From: Coprococcus sp.
Lineage (GTDB): Bacteria; Bacillota; Clostridia; Lachnospirales; Lachnospiraceae
DNA: 8,640 bases
Reading direction: 5' to 3'
Assembly: GCA_016297325.1 (NCBI GenBank)
Contig: JAEDGW010000110.1
Span: forward strand, 1 to 8,640
The notes beneath the pieces were generated by a model, which had not been told where the DNA came from, did no database searches, and saw only the letters and a list, made by a program, of their open reading frames with translations. Below are positions 1-5,957 of the stretch, one piece after another; position 1 is the stretch's first letter; every line of letters begins with the position of its first letter. The position numbers and the translations under genes were made by a program.

Positions 1-944
1 ATTCAACAAGAAACTTCCCTAACAGAGAGGGTTCAAAGATACAGAATGGTCAGATATCATCTGTGGCACTTATGGATGCCCGTTCTATCGCAGCAACAGC
101 AGCCAACAAGGGATACCTGACATCAGCGACAGACCTTGCGGATATAGAGTACACACATCCAAAGTATTTCTTCGACAAGGCTATATATGACAGAAGAGTA
201 TACAATGGTGTCGGCAAGGCTGATCCATCAGTTGAGATCAAGTTTGGTCCTAATATCAAGGACTGGCCGGAGATGGTTTCTCTTACAGATAACCTTCTTC
301 TTAAAGTGGCATCAGTTATACATGATCCTGTAACAACCACAGATGAGCTTATCCCATCAGGAGAGACTTCATCATACAGATCAAATCCTCTTGGACTTGC
401 AGAGTTCACTCTGTCAAGAAAGGATCCTGAGTATGTAGGCAGAGCAAAGGCTATACAGGCTGTTGAGAAGGTTCGTGAGGCCGGTGAGTGCATGGGTAAG
501 GCATTCCCTGAGGTCAAGGAAGTTATGCATGCGATCAAGGAGAAGTTTGAGGATGTATGCGGAAGCAATACAGGTGTTGGAAGCACTATATATGCTGTTA
601 AGCCAGGCGACGGTTCAGCCCGTGAGCAGGCTGCATCATGCCAGAAGGTTCTCGGCGGATGGGCAAACATTGCAAAGGAATATGCGACTAAGAGATACAG
701 ATCAAATCTTATCAACTGGGGTATGCTTCCATTTGTCATCGACAAGGATTTCGACTTTGACAATGACGATTATGTATTCATTCCAGGAATCAAGGATGCA
801 GTGAAGAACAAGACAGAGGTCATCAAGGCATATGTTGTGAACAAGGATTTTGCTGAGATAGAGCTGAGACTTGGAGAACTCACAGATGACGAGAGACAGA
901 TCATCACAGACGGATGTCTCATCAATTACTACAAGTACAACTAA
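1..944 (+). CDS. Aconitase-family hydratase, C-terminal part (5' end outside window)
   Basis: The frame is open from the left edge (first full codon at 3) to TAA at 942-944, giving about 313 residues of a protein that is usually around 750-770 residues long. It begins with STRNF, which matches the substrate-binding Ser/Asn-Arg-Asn segment at the end of the aconitase core. ALMDARSIAATAA follows, then the swivel domain 4 with GSAREQ (612-629), the counterpart of the GSSRE active-site loop of aconitases. The RYRSNLINWGMLPF segment further on is also typical. The [4Fe-4S] cysteines would lie upstream, outside the window. Known family role: reversible dehydration/hydration of citrate/isocitrate or a related hydroxyacid in the cytosol; this branch is often named only 'hydratase', so the substrate is uncertain. 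A GTG at 63 is internal, since homologous sequence continues upstream of it. Family certain, substrate not. Confidence 0.93.
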   Translation, partial: STRNFPNREGSKIQNGQISSVALMDARSIAATAANKGYLTSATDLADIEYTHPKYFFDKAIYDRRVYNGVGKADPSVEIKFGPNIKDWPEMVSLTDNLLLKVASVIHDPVTTTDELIPSGETSSYRSNPLGLAEFTLSRKDPEYVGRAKAIQAVEKVREAGECMGKAFPEVKEVMHAIKEKFEDVCGSNTGVGSTIYAVKPGDGSAREQAASCQKVLGGWANIAKEYATKRYRSNLINWGMLPFVIDKDFDFDNDDYVFIPGIKDAVKNKTEVIKAYVVNKDFAEIELRLGELTDDERQIITDGCLINYYKYN

Positions 945-1005
945 ATGATATATATGGTGCCGTGTGCGCCATGTATGTACATCTATAATGTATATACGAC
1001 GATAT

Positions 1006-1052
1006 AACAGGCATCATCATGGACGCTTTAGTGCGGTCTGGTGGTGCCTGTT
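1006..1052 (+). other. 14-bp hairpin downstream of the hydratase, possible terminator or processing structure
   Basis: AACAGGCATCATCA (1006-1019) pairs along all 14 positions with TGGTGGTGCCTGTT (1039-1052), with two T-G wobbles, and the loop can pair further (GAC/GTC). It lies 62 bases after the hydratase stop. No T-run follows (the next bases are gccgttaaat), so it is not a canonical intrinsic terminator. It may act as a 3'-end stabiliser or a weak terminator. Confidence 0.45.
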
Positions 1053-1075
1053 GCCGTTAAATATAGCCGGCGTGA

Positions 1076-1208
1076 TCCTGAGACGATGTGCACGATGTAA
1101 ATACGAAAGAAATTATTCTGATGTGATGATGCACTATGGCAAAAACGAAAGAAATAATTCTAACATGATTATGCACGATGGCGAAAACGAAAGAATTTGC
1201 ACCGTGTC
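1076..1208 (+). repeat. Degenerate 42-bp tandem repeat in the leader region of the acetyltransferase gene
   Basis: Two full 42-base units lie head to tail at 1099-1140 and 1141-1182. Both follow the pattern aaa.acgaaagaaat.attct, then .atgat.atgcac.atggc. A third, shortened unit (about 1183-1208) keeps the start (gaaaacgaaagaa) and the TGCAC.RTG end but lacks about 16 internal bases. A partial left unit (about 1076-1098) keeps only the end. The end motif recurs at 1089, 1130, 1172 and 1198. The array stops about 28 bases before the Shine-Dalgarno of the next gene, so it is probably in its promoter or 5' leader. The rest of the 945-1249 spacer holds the hairpin at 1006-1052 and no gene I can support. 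Confidence 0.8.
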
Positions 1209-1249
1209 GGGGTTATCAAGACAAAAATATAATGCAGGAGGTATTTATA

Positions 1250-1888
1250 ATGAGTAAATCAGAAATGGAAAAGATGCACACATGTGAACTTTATCTTCCA
1301 GGCGATGAGGACATCGCAAGGGAGCAGATAAAATGTCTGGACAGATTGTACGACTTCAATATGACCAGACCAACAGAGATGGTCAAGCGTCAGCAGATGC
1401 TCAAGGAGATGTTCGAGGAGATAGGAGACAACTGTTATATAGAGCCACCACTTCACGCAAACTGGGGCGGCAAATTCGTTCACTGGGGCAGCAATATATA
1501 TGCGAATTTCAACCTTACAATGGTGGATGACACACATATTTACGTGGGTGACTACACCATGTTCGGACCAAACGTAACTCTGGCAACAGCGGGACATCCG
1601 ATAGACGCGGAACTAAGAAAACAGGGTTATCAGTACAATGCACCTATAACAATAGGCAAGAACTGCTGGATAGGTGCAGGAGTTACGATACTTCCGGGGG
1701 TTACTATAGGTGATAACACAGTCATAGGAGCTGGAAGTATGGTTGCAACGGATATTCCATCAAATGTGGTTGCTGTCGGCAATCCTTGCAAGGTACTCCG
1801 CGAGGTAAATGAGAGGGATGCAAAATACTATTTCAAGGATCACAGGATTGATTTCTTCCAATATAACAATGTGAGTAAGAATGACTGA
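1250..1888 (+). CDS. maa: Maltose/galactoside O-acetyltransferase (left-handed beta-helix, hexapeptide family)
   Basis: A 212-residue protein of the usual length for LacA/Maa enzymes, which move an acetyl group from acetyl-CoA to the 6-hydroxyl of a sugar in the cytosol as a trimer. The N-terminal helical cap (residues 1-55) is followed by ANFNLTMVDD (85-94, the LacA sugar-binding Asn region). Next come TAGHP with the likely catalytic His116, and hexapeptide turns such as ITIGKNCWIGAGVTILPG (133-150) and VTIGDNTVIGAGSMV (151-165). GNPCKV (178-183) is the conserved exit of the helix. The ATG at 1250 is chosen because AGGAGG (1236-1241) sits 8 bases before it; the same frame is open further upstream, but only through the tandem repeat. 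The natural sugar is unknown. A broken zinc-ribbon gene follows 12 bases after the stop, and a terminator comes after that. Confidence 0.93.
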   Translation: MSKSEMEKMHTCELYLPGDEDIAREQIKCLDRLYDFNMTRPTEMVKRQQMLKEMFEEIGDNCYIEPPLHANWGGKFVHWGSNIYANFNLTMVDDTHIYVGDYTMFGPNVTLATAGHPIDAELRKQGYQYNAPITIGKNCWIGAGVTILPGVTIGDNTVIGAGSMVATDIPSNVVAVGNPCKVLREVNERDAKYYFKDHRIDFFQYNNVSKND

Positions 1889-1900
1889 TGAGGTGGATAA

Positions 1901-2079
1901 TTGAAGGTTACATACAAAAGCTGTGGTAAAAATGCGATCCTGATAAAACCAGCGCAATGTGCTTAAAGTGCGGTTCATGGTATGCGACGTCAAATCATTA
2001 TGATGGAGCAGATATGTCGCAGGACACTATATGTGACTGAGATGATTGTAAAAAAGAAATTACAGGAAAATACAGATAG
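1901..2079 (+). pseudogene. Remnant of a small zinc-ribbon protein gene (two lesions)
   Basis: A TTG at 1901 follows an AGGTGG (1891-1896) and opens a frame reading LKVTYKSCGKNAILIKPAQC, which then ends at TAA (1962-1964). From 1957 another frame continues plausibly as LKCGSWYATSNHYDG... and on to a TGA at 2038-2040, after which it reads DDCKKEITGKYR and stops at 2077-2079. Removing two bases (GC at 1961-1962) joins the first two parts into C-L-K-C-G, a CxxC zinc knuckle. Removing six bases around the TGA would turn C-D-stop-D-D-C into C-D-D-C, a second CxxC. That both repairs restore zinc-ribbon pairs suggests a decayed gene of about 55 codons, once co-transcribed with the acetyltransferase. 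The specific family is not recognised. Confidence 0.5.
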
Positions 2080-2091
2080 TAATAAAAAAGA

Positions 2092-2137
2092 CGTGCACGA
2101 AAGATTCTTCAAAGAACTTTCATACACGCCTTTTTTT
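2092..2137. terminator. Bidirectional intrinsic terminator between convergent transcripts
   Basis: Pairing arms are CGTG (2092-2095) with CACG (2125-2128) and GAAAG with CTTTC, plus an inner TTCT/AGAA closing a TCAA loop. The + strand continues into seven Ts (2131-2137). On the other side the sequence is aataaaaaag, so the - strand copy also ends in a T-run. It serves the maa transcript from the left and the nfeD-SPFH transcript from the right. Confidence 0.85.
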
Positions 2138-2170
2138 ATTTGCCTTATTTATTGGTGATAATCTAGTGCG

Positions 2171-3127
2171 TTACTTCTTTGATATGGCAGCAGCTTCAGT
2201 GCTCTTTGCAACCTCTACGATAGAAGAGGTGAGACCTGCGATTCCCTGTATCTCTGAAGGAATGATAATCTTGGTAGCTTTGCCGTCTGCAGCCTTTGTG
2301 AATGCTTCCAGGCTCTTAAGTGTGATAACCTGGTTTGTAGGCATTGACTCGTTCAGTGCTCTGATACCATCTGCATTTGCCTGCTGTACAGCAAGTATAG
2401 CCTGTGCCTGACCTTCGGCCTCCTTGATAGTTGCTTCCTTCTTGGCCTCAGCACGAAGGATCTGTGAAGCCTTCTCAGCCTCAGCCTCAAGGATTACTGA
2501 CTGCTTATTACCTTCTGCAATGAGGATGGCTGACTTCTTCTCACCTTCCGCACGAAGAATCTGCTCACGTCTCTCACGCTCTGCCTTCATCTGCTTCTCC
2601 ATGGCATCCTGAATGGCAGCAGGAGGAATGATATTCTTGAGCTCTACTCTGTTTACTTTGATTCCCCAAGGATCAGTAGCCTCGTCAAGTGTGGCTCTCA
2701 TCTTGGTGTTGATCGTCTCTCTTGATGTAAGAGTCTGGTCAAGTTCAAGATCACCGATGATGTTACGAAGAGTTGTGGCTGTCAGGTTCTCGATAGCCAT
2801 GATAGGGTTTTCAACGCCGTAACTGAAAAGCTTTGGATCTGTGATCTGGAAGAATACGACTGTGTCGATTCTCATTGTAACGTTATCCTTGGTGATAACA
2901 GGCTGTGGTGCGAAGTCTACAACCTGTTCCTTGAGGGTAACTCTTTTGGCTACTTTGTCAATTACAGGCATTTTCATGTGAAGTCCTACTGACCATGTTG
3001 CCTGGTATGTTCCAAGTCGCTCAATTACATAAGCGTGTGCCTGTGGCACAATCTTGATCGTACTGCATATGATGACAATAACGACAAGACATAAAATAAT
3101 AATTAGTGCAAATCCTGCTCCGTCCAT
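2171..3127 (-). CDS. SPFH/Band 7 (stomatin-like) membrane-anchored protein
   Basis: 318 residues. An N-terminal hydrophobic anchor (about 5-24) is followed by the SPFH/PHB domain (about 25-180), with the characteristic VPQAHAYVIERLGTY start, DNVTMRIDTVVFFQITDP (81-98) and RNIIGDLELDQTLTSRE (121-137). Next is a long Ala/Glu-rich coiled coil (about 175-250) with repeated RAEGEK/IAEGNK/EAEAEK/RAEAKK units, then a short C-terminal tail. Family knowledge: such proteins (YbbK/QmcA type) assemble into large oligomeric scaffolds in the cytoplasmic membrane and are linked to membrane-microdomain organisation and protease control. The ATG at 3127 is supported by AAGGAG (- strand, 3140-3135) 7 bases upstream. 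The gene lies 50 bases after the NfeD-like gene on the same strand, the usual partner arrangement, and is closed by the terminator at 2092-2137. Confidence 0.95.
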   Translation of the reverse strand: MDGAGFALIIILCLVVIVIICSTIKIVPQAHAYVIERLGTYQATWSVGLHMKMPVIDKVAKRVTLKEQVVDFAPQPVITKDNVTMRIDTVVFFQITDPKLFSYGVENPIMAIENLTATTLRNIIGDLELDQTLTSRETINTKMRATLDEATDPWGIKVNRVELKNIIPPAAIQDAMEKQMKAERERREQILRAEGEKKSAILIAEGNKQSVILEAEAEKASQILRAEAKKEATIKEAEGQAQAILAVQQANADGIRALNESMPTNQVITLKSLEAFTKAADGKATKIIIPSEIQGIAGLTSSIVEVAKSTEAAAISKK

Positions 3128-3177
3128 AATTTTACTCCTTTACCTATTGTATGAATTCTGTTACATAATATCTGCGG

Positions 3178-3609
3178 TTAAGCTCGTGTGACAATGGCCT
3201 TGACACCAGATATCTCATCTATCACGACTTCTGTGCCGGATTCGATAGTGTCTCCGTTCTTGGATCTTGCTGTCCACTCGACACCACCTATCATGACCTG
3301 TCCCTGTGACTTAAGATTGTCAATATCAGCAGAGACGATGACATGTTTGCCTATGAGACTTTCCACATTGGTTTTCTCCAGCCTGTTGTCCATGTGTTTT
3401 TTGGCGAGTGGTCTTGTCGTGAAAAAAAGTATAGTTGTCACAACAAGGAATGCGACTACCTGCAGTGCCAATGACCCGCTGAAAAAAGCTATGATCATAG
3501 CGACGAGTGCGCCGCCACAGGCCCATATGGCTGTAAGACCGAGTGTGATGATCTCAATAATGAGACATGCAGCAAAAATAATAAGCCAGGTTGCAATTTC
3601 CCAATTCAT
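3178..3609 (-). CDS. NfeD-like membrane protein (short form), partner of the SPFH protein
   Basis: 143 residues. Three closely spaced hydrophobic segments (about 5-27, 29-46, 48-66) precede a soluble C-terminal OB-fold-like domain (about 83-142). That domain shows the family signature of SLIGKHVIV followed by the QGQVMIGGVEWTARS turn. This is the short NfeD1b/YbbL form without the N-terminal ClpP-like protease domain. Known role: partner of SPFH proteins encoded next to it, as here; the biochemical function is not settled. The start is the ATG at 3609, because GGGAGG (- strand, 3623-3618) is 8 bases before it; a GTG at 3618 in the same frame overlaps that ribosome site and is unlikely. It is the first gene of a two-gene operon driven by the promoter at 3677-3705. 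Confidence 0.92.
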   Translation of the reverse strand: MNWEIATWLIIFAACLIIEIITLGLTAIWACGGALVAMIIAFFSGSLALQVVAFLVVTTILFFTTRPLAKKHMDNRLEKTNVESLIGKHVIVSADIDNLKSQGQVMIGGVEWTARSKNGDTIESGTEVVIDEISGVKAIVTRA

Positions 3610-3629
3610 ACAGAACACCTCCCTTTATG

Positions 3630-3649
3630 ATGACCGGTTGTCAGGTCAT
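3630..3649. promoter_or_regulatory. ATGACC-N8-GGTCAT dyad in the nfeD leader
   Basis: A perfect 6-base inverted repeat (3630-3635 and 3644-3649) sits between the predicted -10 and the ribosome site of the NfeD-like gene. It could be an operator or a small leader hairpin. I do not recognise a regulator for it. Confidence 0.3.
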
Positions 3650-3676
3650 ATCTGATTTTGCCCTTGGCTAAGTTAC

Positions 3677-3705
3677 ATTTTACTAGAAAACAAATGTGTA
3701 AACAA
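3677..3705 (-). promoter_or_regulatory. Probable sigma-A promoter of the nfeD-SPFH operon
   Basis: Read on the - strand: TTGTTT (3705-3700), a 17-base spacer, then TAAAAT (3682-3677). The -10 matches five of six consensus bases and the spacing is ideal. The predicted leader of about 60 bases reaches the NfeD start and contains the ATGACC/GGTCAT dyad. Confidence 0.55.
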
Positions 3706-3736
3706 CATAATTTTTTTGAAGATATATATTACTAAA

Positions 3737-3751
3737 GTGCATTATATGCAC
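3737..3751. promoter_or_regulatory. GTGCAT-TAT-ATGCAC dyad, candidate operator between divergent genes
   Basis: A perfect 6+3+6 palindrome in the AT-rich spacer, about 32 bases upstream of the predicted -35 of the nfeD operon and about 40 bases before the predicted -10 of the permease. Position and symmetry suit a dimeric regulator acting on either gene. No regulator is assigned. Confidence 0.35.
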
Positions 3752-3785
3752 GAATTATATAATCAATTACTTAATTTGATAAAAG

Positions 3786-3796
3786 TATGGTAAAAT
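3786..3796 (+). promoter_or_regulatory. Possible extended -10 promoter of the AI-2E family permease
   Basis: TATGGTAAAAT contains a TGN extension directly before TAAAAT (3791-3796). The -35 region is weak (TTACTT at 3767-3772 with an 18-base spacer). It would give a leader of about 65-70 bases before the ATG at 3871 and places the in-frame TTG at 3811 very close to the transcription start. Confidence 0.35.
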
Positions 3797-3870
3797 TTAT
3801 TTAAGTTGTCTTGAACACATATGAAAAAACCAATATAATTAAGAAGTCATCGGCAATTCGCAGGGTGGCA

Positions 3871-5496
3871 ATGGAAAAAGATGGGAGAGACAAGGTGGCA
3901 CAGAGTAATAAGAAGAAAAGAATTTTAAATGTAAGTCTTGCTGTTATAGGAATAATAATAGTAGGATTGTTATTCAATAAGATTTTGGAGGAGTGGGCAG
4001 GATTCAGATCTGTAATTGATAAGATTTCAGGTGCATTTGCGCCGATAATAGTTGGTGCGGTGATTGCGTTTTTGATGAATCCGGTTCTCATTTTCTTTGA
4101 CAGATTATTCCATACGTTGTTTCAGGACAGGGCCATAACAGATAAGAAGAAACTGTTTAAAGTATCTAGAACTTTATCAGTCATATTGACTACCATCATA
4201 TTTCTAGGAATCATCACAGGTATAGTGTGGCTTGTGGTTCCTCAGTTATATGACAGCCTTAAGCAGTTGGTTGGCAATATGGACAGCTATTTTGACAACA
4301 TGCAGAATCTTGTCGAGAATATAAATGAGAAGTTTAAAAAGCTGAATATTCCTGAGGACGATATCAGGAATTATATGAATACAGCTTATGACAAGATGCA
4401 GGAGTTTTTGAACAACAGGATCATGCCGAATATGGACAAGATCGTGGTGAACATAGGAAGTGGAGTGTTCTCAGGACTCAAGTTCCTGTACAATTTCCTT
4501 ATAGGAATAGTTGCTTCTATATATGTTATGGCGAATAAGGAGTATCTGGAGTCCAGAGGAAAGAAGATAGTGTACGCCATGTTCAGTGTCAAGAGGGCAA
4601 ATGCTGTTCTGGACGGACTTTCAGAGATGTATAGGGTATTTGGTCAGTTTATAAATGGTAAGATACTTGATTCACTTATAATAGGACTTATCATGTTCAT
4701 AGTGTCAACTATAATCAAATTCCCATATGCGATATTGATAAGTGTAATAGTCGGCGTGACAAATGTAATTCCATTCTTTGGACCAATCATTGGAGCTGTG
4801 CCTTGTTTCTTTATTGTACTTATAGCGGATCCTTTTATGAGTCTGATCCTGCTGATAGTTATACTTATTCTTCAGCAGTTTGATGGTAATATACTTGGTC
4901 CGAAGATCATAGGAGATACTACAGGACTCTCAAGCTTCTGGGTTCTCACAGCGGTTATCGTTGGCGGAGGACTTTTTGGATTCTTTGGAATGCTTCTCGG
5001 TGTGCCGGTATTTGCATGTTGTTATATGTATATCAACAGAACCTGTACAGCAAAACTCAAAGAGAAAAACCTTGCGTTTAAGACATCGGAATATGATAGG
5101 ATAAAGCGAATCGACGAAGAGACAGGAGAACCTATATATATCACTGCTGAGGAAGAGGATATAAGGTTCAAGAAAAAAACTGCAAAGCAGAAACAGGCGG
5201 AGAAGGAAGCAAAGAAAAAACTAAAACAAAAACAGCATATGTTACAGTACCCTTCAGATGTCACTGATGATGATCGAAATATTGACAGGACCTCGGGCGG
5301 CACTGATGCTTTAGATGAGAACGATGATGGTGATGATGAGGATCCGATAGGAATGATCTCGAAGTTCATGAATATTATGAAGCATGTTGTCAATAAAGTG
5401 GATGAGGACAAGATAGCCCAGAAGATTTATGAGGAGAATAAAACAGAACCACAGAGTGGTGATCCTGCTGCAGATGATGATAAACCACAGAATTAG
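3871..5496 (+). CDS. AI-2E family transporter (PF01594-type permease) with a long charged C-terminal tail
   Basis: 541 residues from the ATG at 3871. Hydrophobic segments lie at about 18-38, 57-76, 103-123, 198-221, 267-284, 286-320 (probably two spans), 322-337 and 353-388. Family hallmarks are the membrane-exit AFLMNPVLIFFDRLF, the amphipathic extracytoplasmic region (about 125-195), GVTNVIPFFGPIIGAVP (295-311) and LQQFDGNILGPKIIG (334-348). The family name comes from TqsA; many members move other substrates (for example Na+/H+ exchange), so transport of AI-2 should not be assumed. Residues from about 392 to 541 form a soluble tail: Lys/Gln/Glu-rich, then Asp-rich, then an amphipathic stretch (GMISKFMNIMKHVVNKV). 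The start is chosen by AGGGTGG just upstream; an in-frame TTG at 3811 has no ribosome site. Confidence 0.92.
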   Translation: MEKDGRDKVAQSNKKKRILNVSLAVIGIIIVGLLFNKILEEWAGFRSVIDKISGAFAPIIVGAVIAFLMNPVLIFFDRLFHTLFQDRAITDKKKLFKVSRTLSVILTTIIFLGIITGIVWLVVPQLYDSLKQLVGNMDSYFDNMQNLVENINEKFKKLNIPEDDIRNYMNTAYDKMQEFLNNRIMPNMDKIVVNIGSGVFSGLKFLYNFLIGIVASIYVMANKEYLESRGKKIVYAMFSVKRANAVLDGLSEMYRVFGQFINGKILDSLIIGLIMFIVSTIIKFPYAILISVIVGVTNVIPFFGPIIGAVPCFFIVLIADPFMSLILLIVILILQQFDGNILGPKIIGDTTGLSSFWVLTAVIVGGGLFGFFGMLLGVPVFACCYMYINRTCTAKLKEKNLAFKTSEYDRIKRIDEETGEPIYITAEEEDIRFKKKTAKQKQAEKEAKKKLKQKQHMLQYPSDVTDDDRNIDRTSGGTDALDENDDGDDEDPIGMISKFMNIMKHVVNKVDEDKIAQKIYEENKTEPQSGDPAADDDKPQN

Positions 5497-5503
5497 AATA
5501 ATA

Positions 5504-5543
5504 CAGGCCGGTTCATGAAAGTATAATAGCATGGACTGGCCTG
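5504..5543 (+). terminator. 14-bp stem-loop after the permease gene
   Basis: CAGGCCGGTTCATG (5504-5517) pairs over its whole length with CATGGACTGGCCTG (5530-5543), with two G-T wobbles and a 12-base A/T-rich loop. It begins 8 bases after the permease stop. The following bases (gcattatatat) have no T-run, so termination here may be weak or the structure may only protect the 3' end. Confidence 0.5.
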
Positions 5544-5565
5544 GCATTATATATGATATAGGGGC

Positions 5566-5603
5566 AAGAAAAGAACAGGTCTATATGAATCTGTTCTTTT
5601 CTT
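5566..5603. terminator. Perfect 13-bp hairpin at the end of the DUF4250 gene
   Basis: AAGAAAAGAACAG (5566-5578) is the exact inverse of CTGTTCTTTTCTT (5591-5603), with a 12-base loop. Both strands end in a pyrimidine-rich TTCTTTTCTT arm. The right arm and loop include the last codons and stop (5583-5581) of the - strand DUF4250 gene. It probably separates the convergent permease and DUF4250 transcripts. Confidence 0.55.
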
Positions 5604-5766
5604 CGTTGTAGACATAGTCAATGGCAGCTAGTTTTTTTACTATGCTGTCTTTGTCTACGCACAATGAACTGCAGAGTTCGTCAAGACTTGGGTAGTCATC
5701 TCTGAGTTTGGTGTTTATGAAGCTGAGTAATACTGCTGGGTCATTCGGAAGAGAAGAATATTCCAC
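5581..5766 (-). CDS. DUF4250 small protein
   Basis: 61 residues, matching the usual length of this small family common in gut Clostridia. Recognisable landmarks are LPNDPAVLLSFINTKLRD (6-23), YPSLDELCSSLCVDKDSIVKK (25-45) and the closing AAIDYVYNEEKNRFI. The second segment looks like a small helix-turn-helix-like fold, but no function is established and there is no membrane segment or signal peptide. The start is GTG at 5766, decided by a perfect AGGAGG (- strand, 5780-5775) 8 bases upstream. It converges on the permease gene and diverges from the flippase gene. The stop codon lies in the loop region of a 13-bp hairpin. Confidence 0.85.
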   Translation of the reverse strand: MEYSSLPNDPAVLLSFINTKLRDDYPSLDELCSSLCVDKDSIVKKLAAIDYVYNEEKNRFI

Positions 5767-5819
5767 TTAGTGTACCTCCTTTGTATGTGTGTGCTTTGTG
5801 TCGCACAGTGTGAAAGTTT

Positions 5820-5848
5820 ATAATATTGTTATTGTATTATAATGAAAA
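5820..5848 (-). promoter_or_regulatory. Probable promoter of the DUF4250 gene
   Basis: On the - strand TTTTCA (5848-5843), a 17-base spacer and TATTAT (5825-5820) make a reasonable sigma-A promoter. A TATAATA/TATTATA inverted repeat (5819-5825 and 5835-5841) overlaps it, so the same bases may serve the divergent flippase gene or be an operator. Confidence 0.4.
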
Positions 5849-5866
5849 AATTGGTATATATATAAT
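5832..5866 (+). promoter_or_regulatory. AT-rich candidate promoter region of the flippase gene
   Basis: TTGTAT (5832-5837), a 17-base spacer and TATATA (5855-5860), or the overlapping TATAAT at 5861-5866, are possible elements. The match is modest and the region is AT-rich, so chance similarity is likely. A leader of 85 bases or more would follow. Confidence 0.25.
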
Positions 5867-5957
5867 TTGTGAGTAATGTTCGGTGAATTTCATAAACATA
5901 TTTAACAGCAGAATAAATTTTACAACAGTGGTTTGAAATTGGCAATAAGGAGTTAAG

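Noticed and set aside
50..763. Long - strand open frame opposite the hydratase
   Set aside because: Shadow of a strongly conserved coding region on the + strand; no recognisable protein features.
1076..1208. CRISPR-like array
   Set aside because: Units are directly adjacent without unique spacers, degenerate, and no cas genes are present.
1178..1249. Longer start for the acetyltransferase
   Set aside because: The extra 24 residues come from the repeat array and spacer, while AGGAGG at 1236-1241 is ideally placed for the ATG at 1250 and the length then fits the family.
964..1257. Open frame of 97 codons across the hydratase-maa spacer
   Set aside because: No ribosome site, odd composition (clusters of Arg, His, Cys), runs through a hairpin and a tandem repeat whose unit happens to be a multiple of three, and overlaps the true maa start.
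3188..3655. 155-codon + strand open frame opposite the NfeD-like gene
   Set aside because: Antisense shadow; the - strand frame has the family motifs, membrane segments and a good ribosome site.
3811..3870. TTG start for the permease
   Set aside because: No ribosome site and too close to the likely promoter; the ATG at 3871 has AGGGTGG upstream.
3871..5496. Quorum-sensing AI-2 exporter assignment
   Set aside because: The family name does not establish the substrate, and no luxS or lsr genes are seen nearby.
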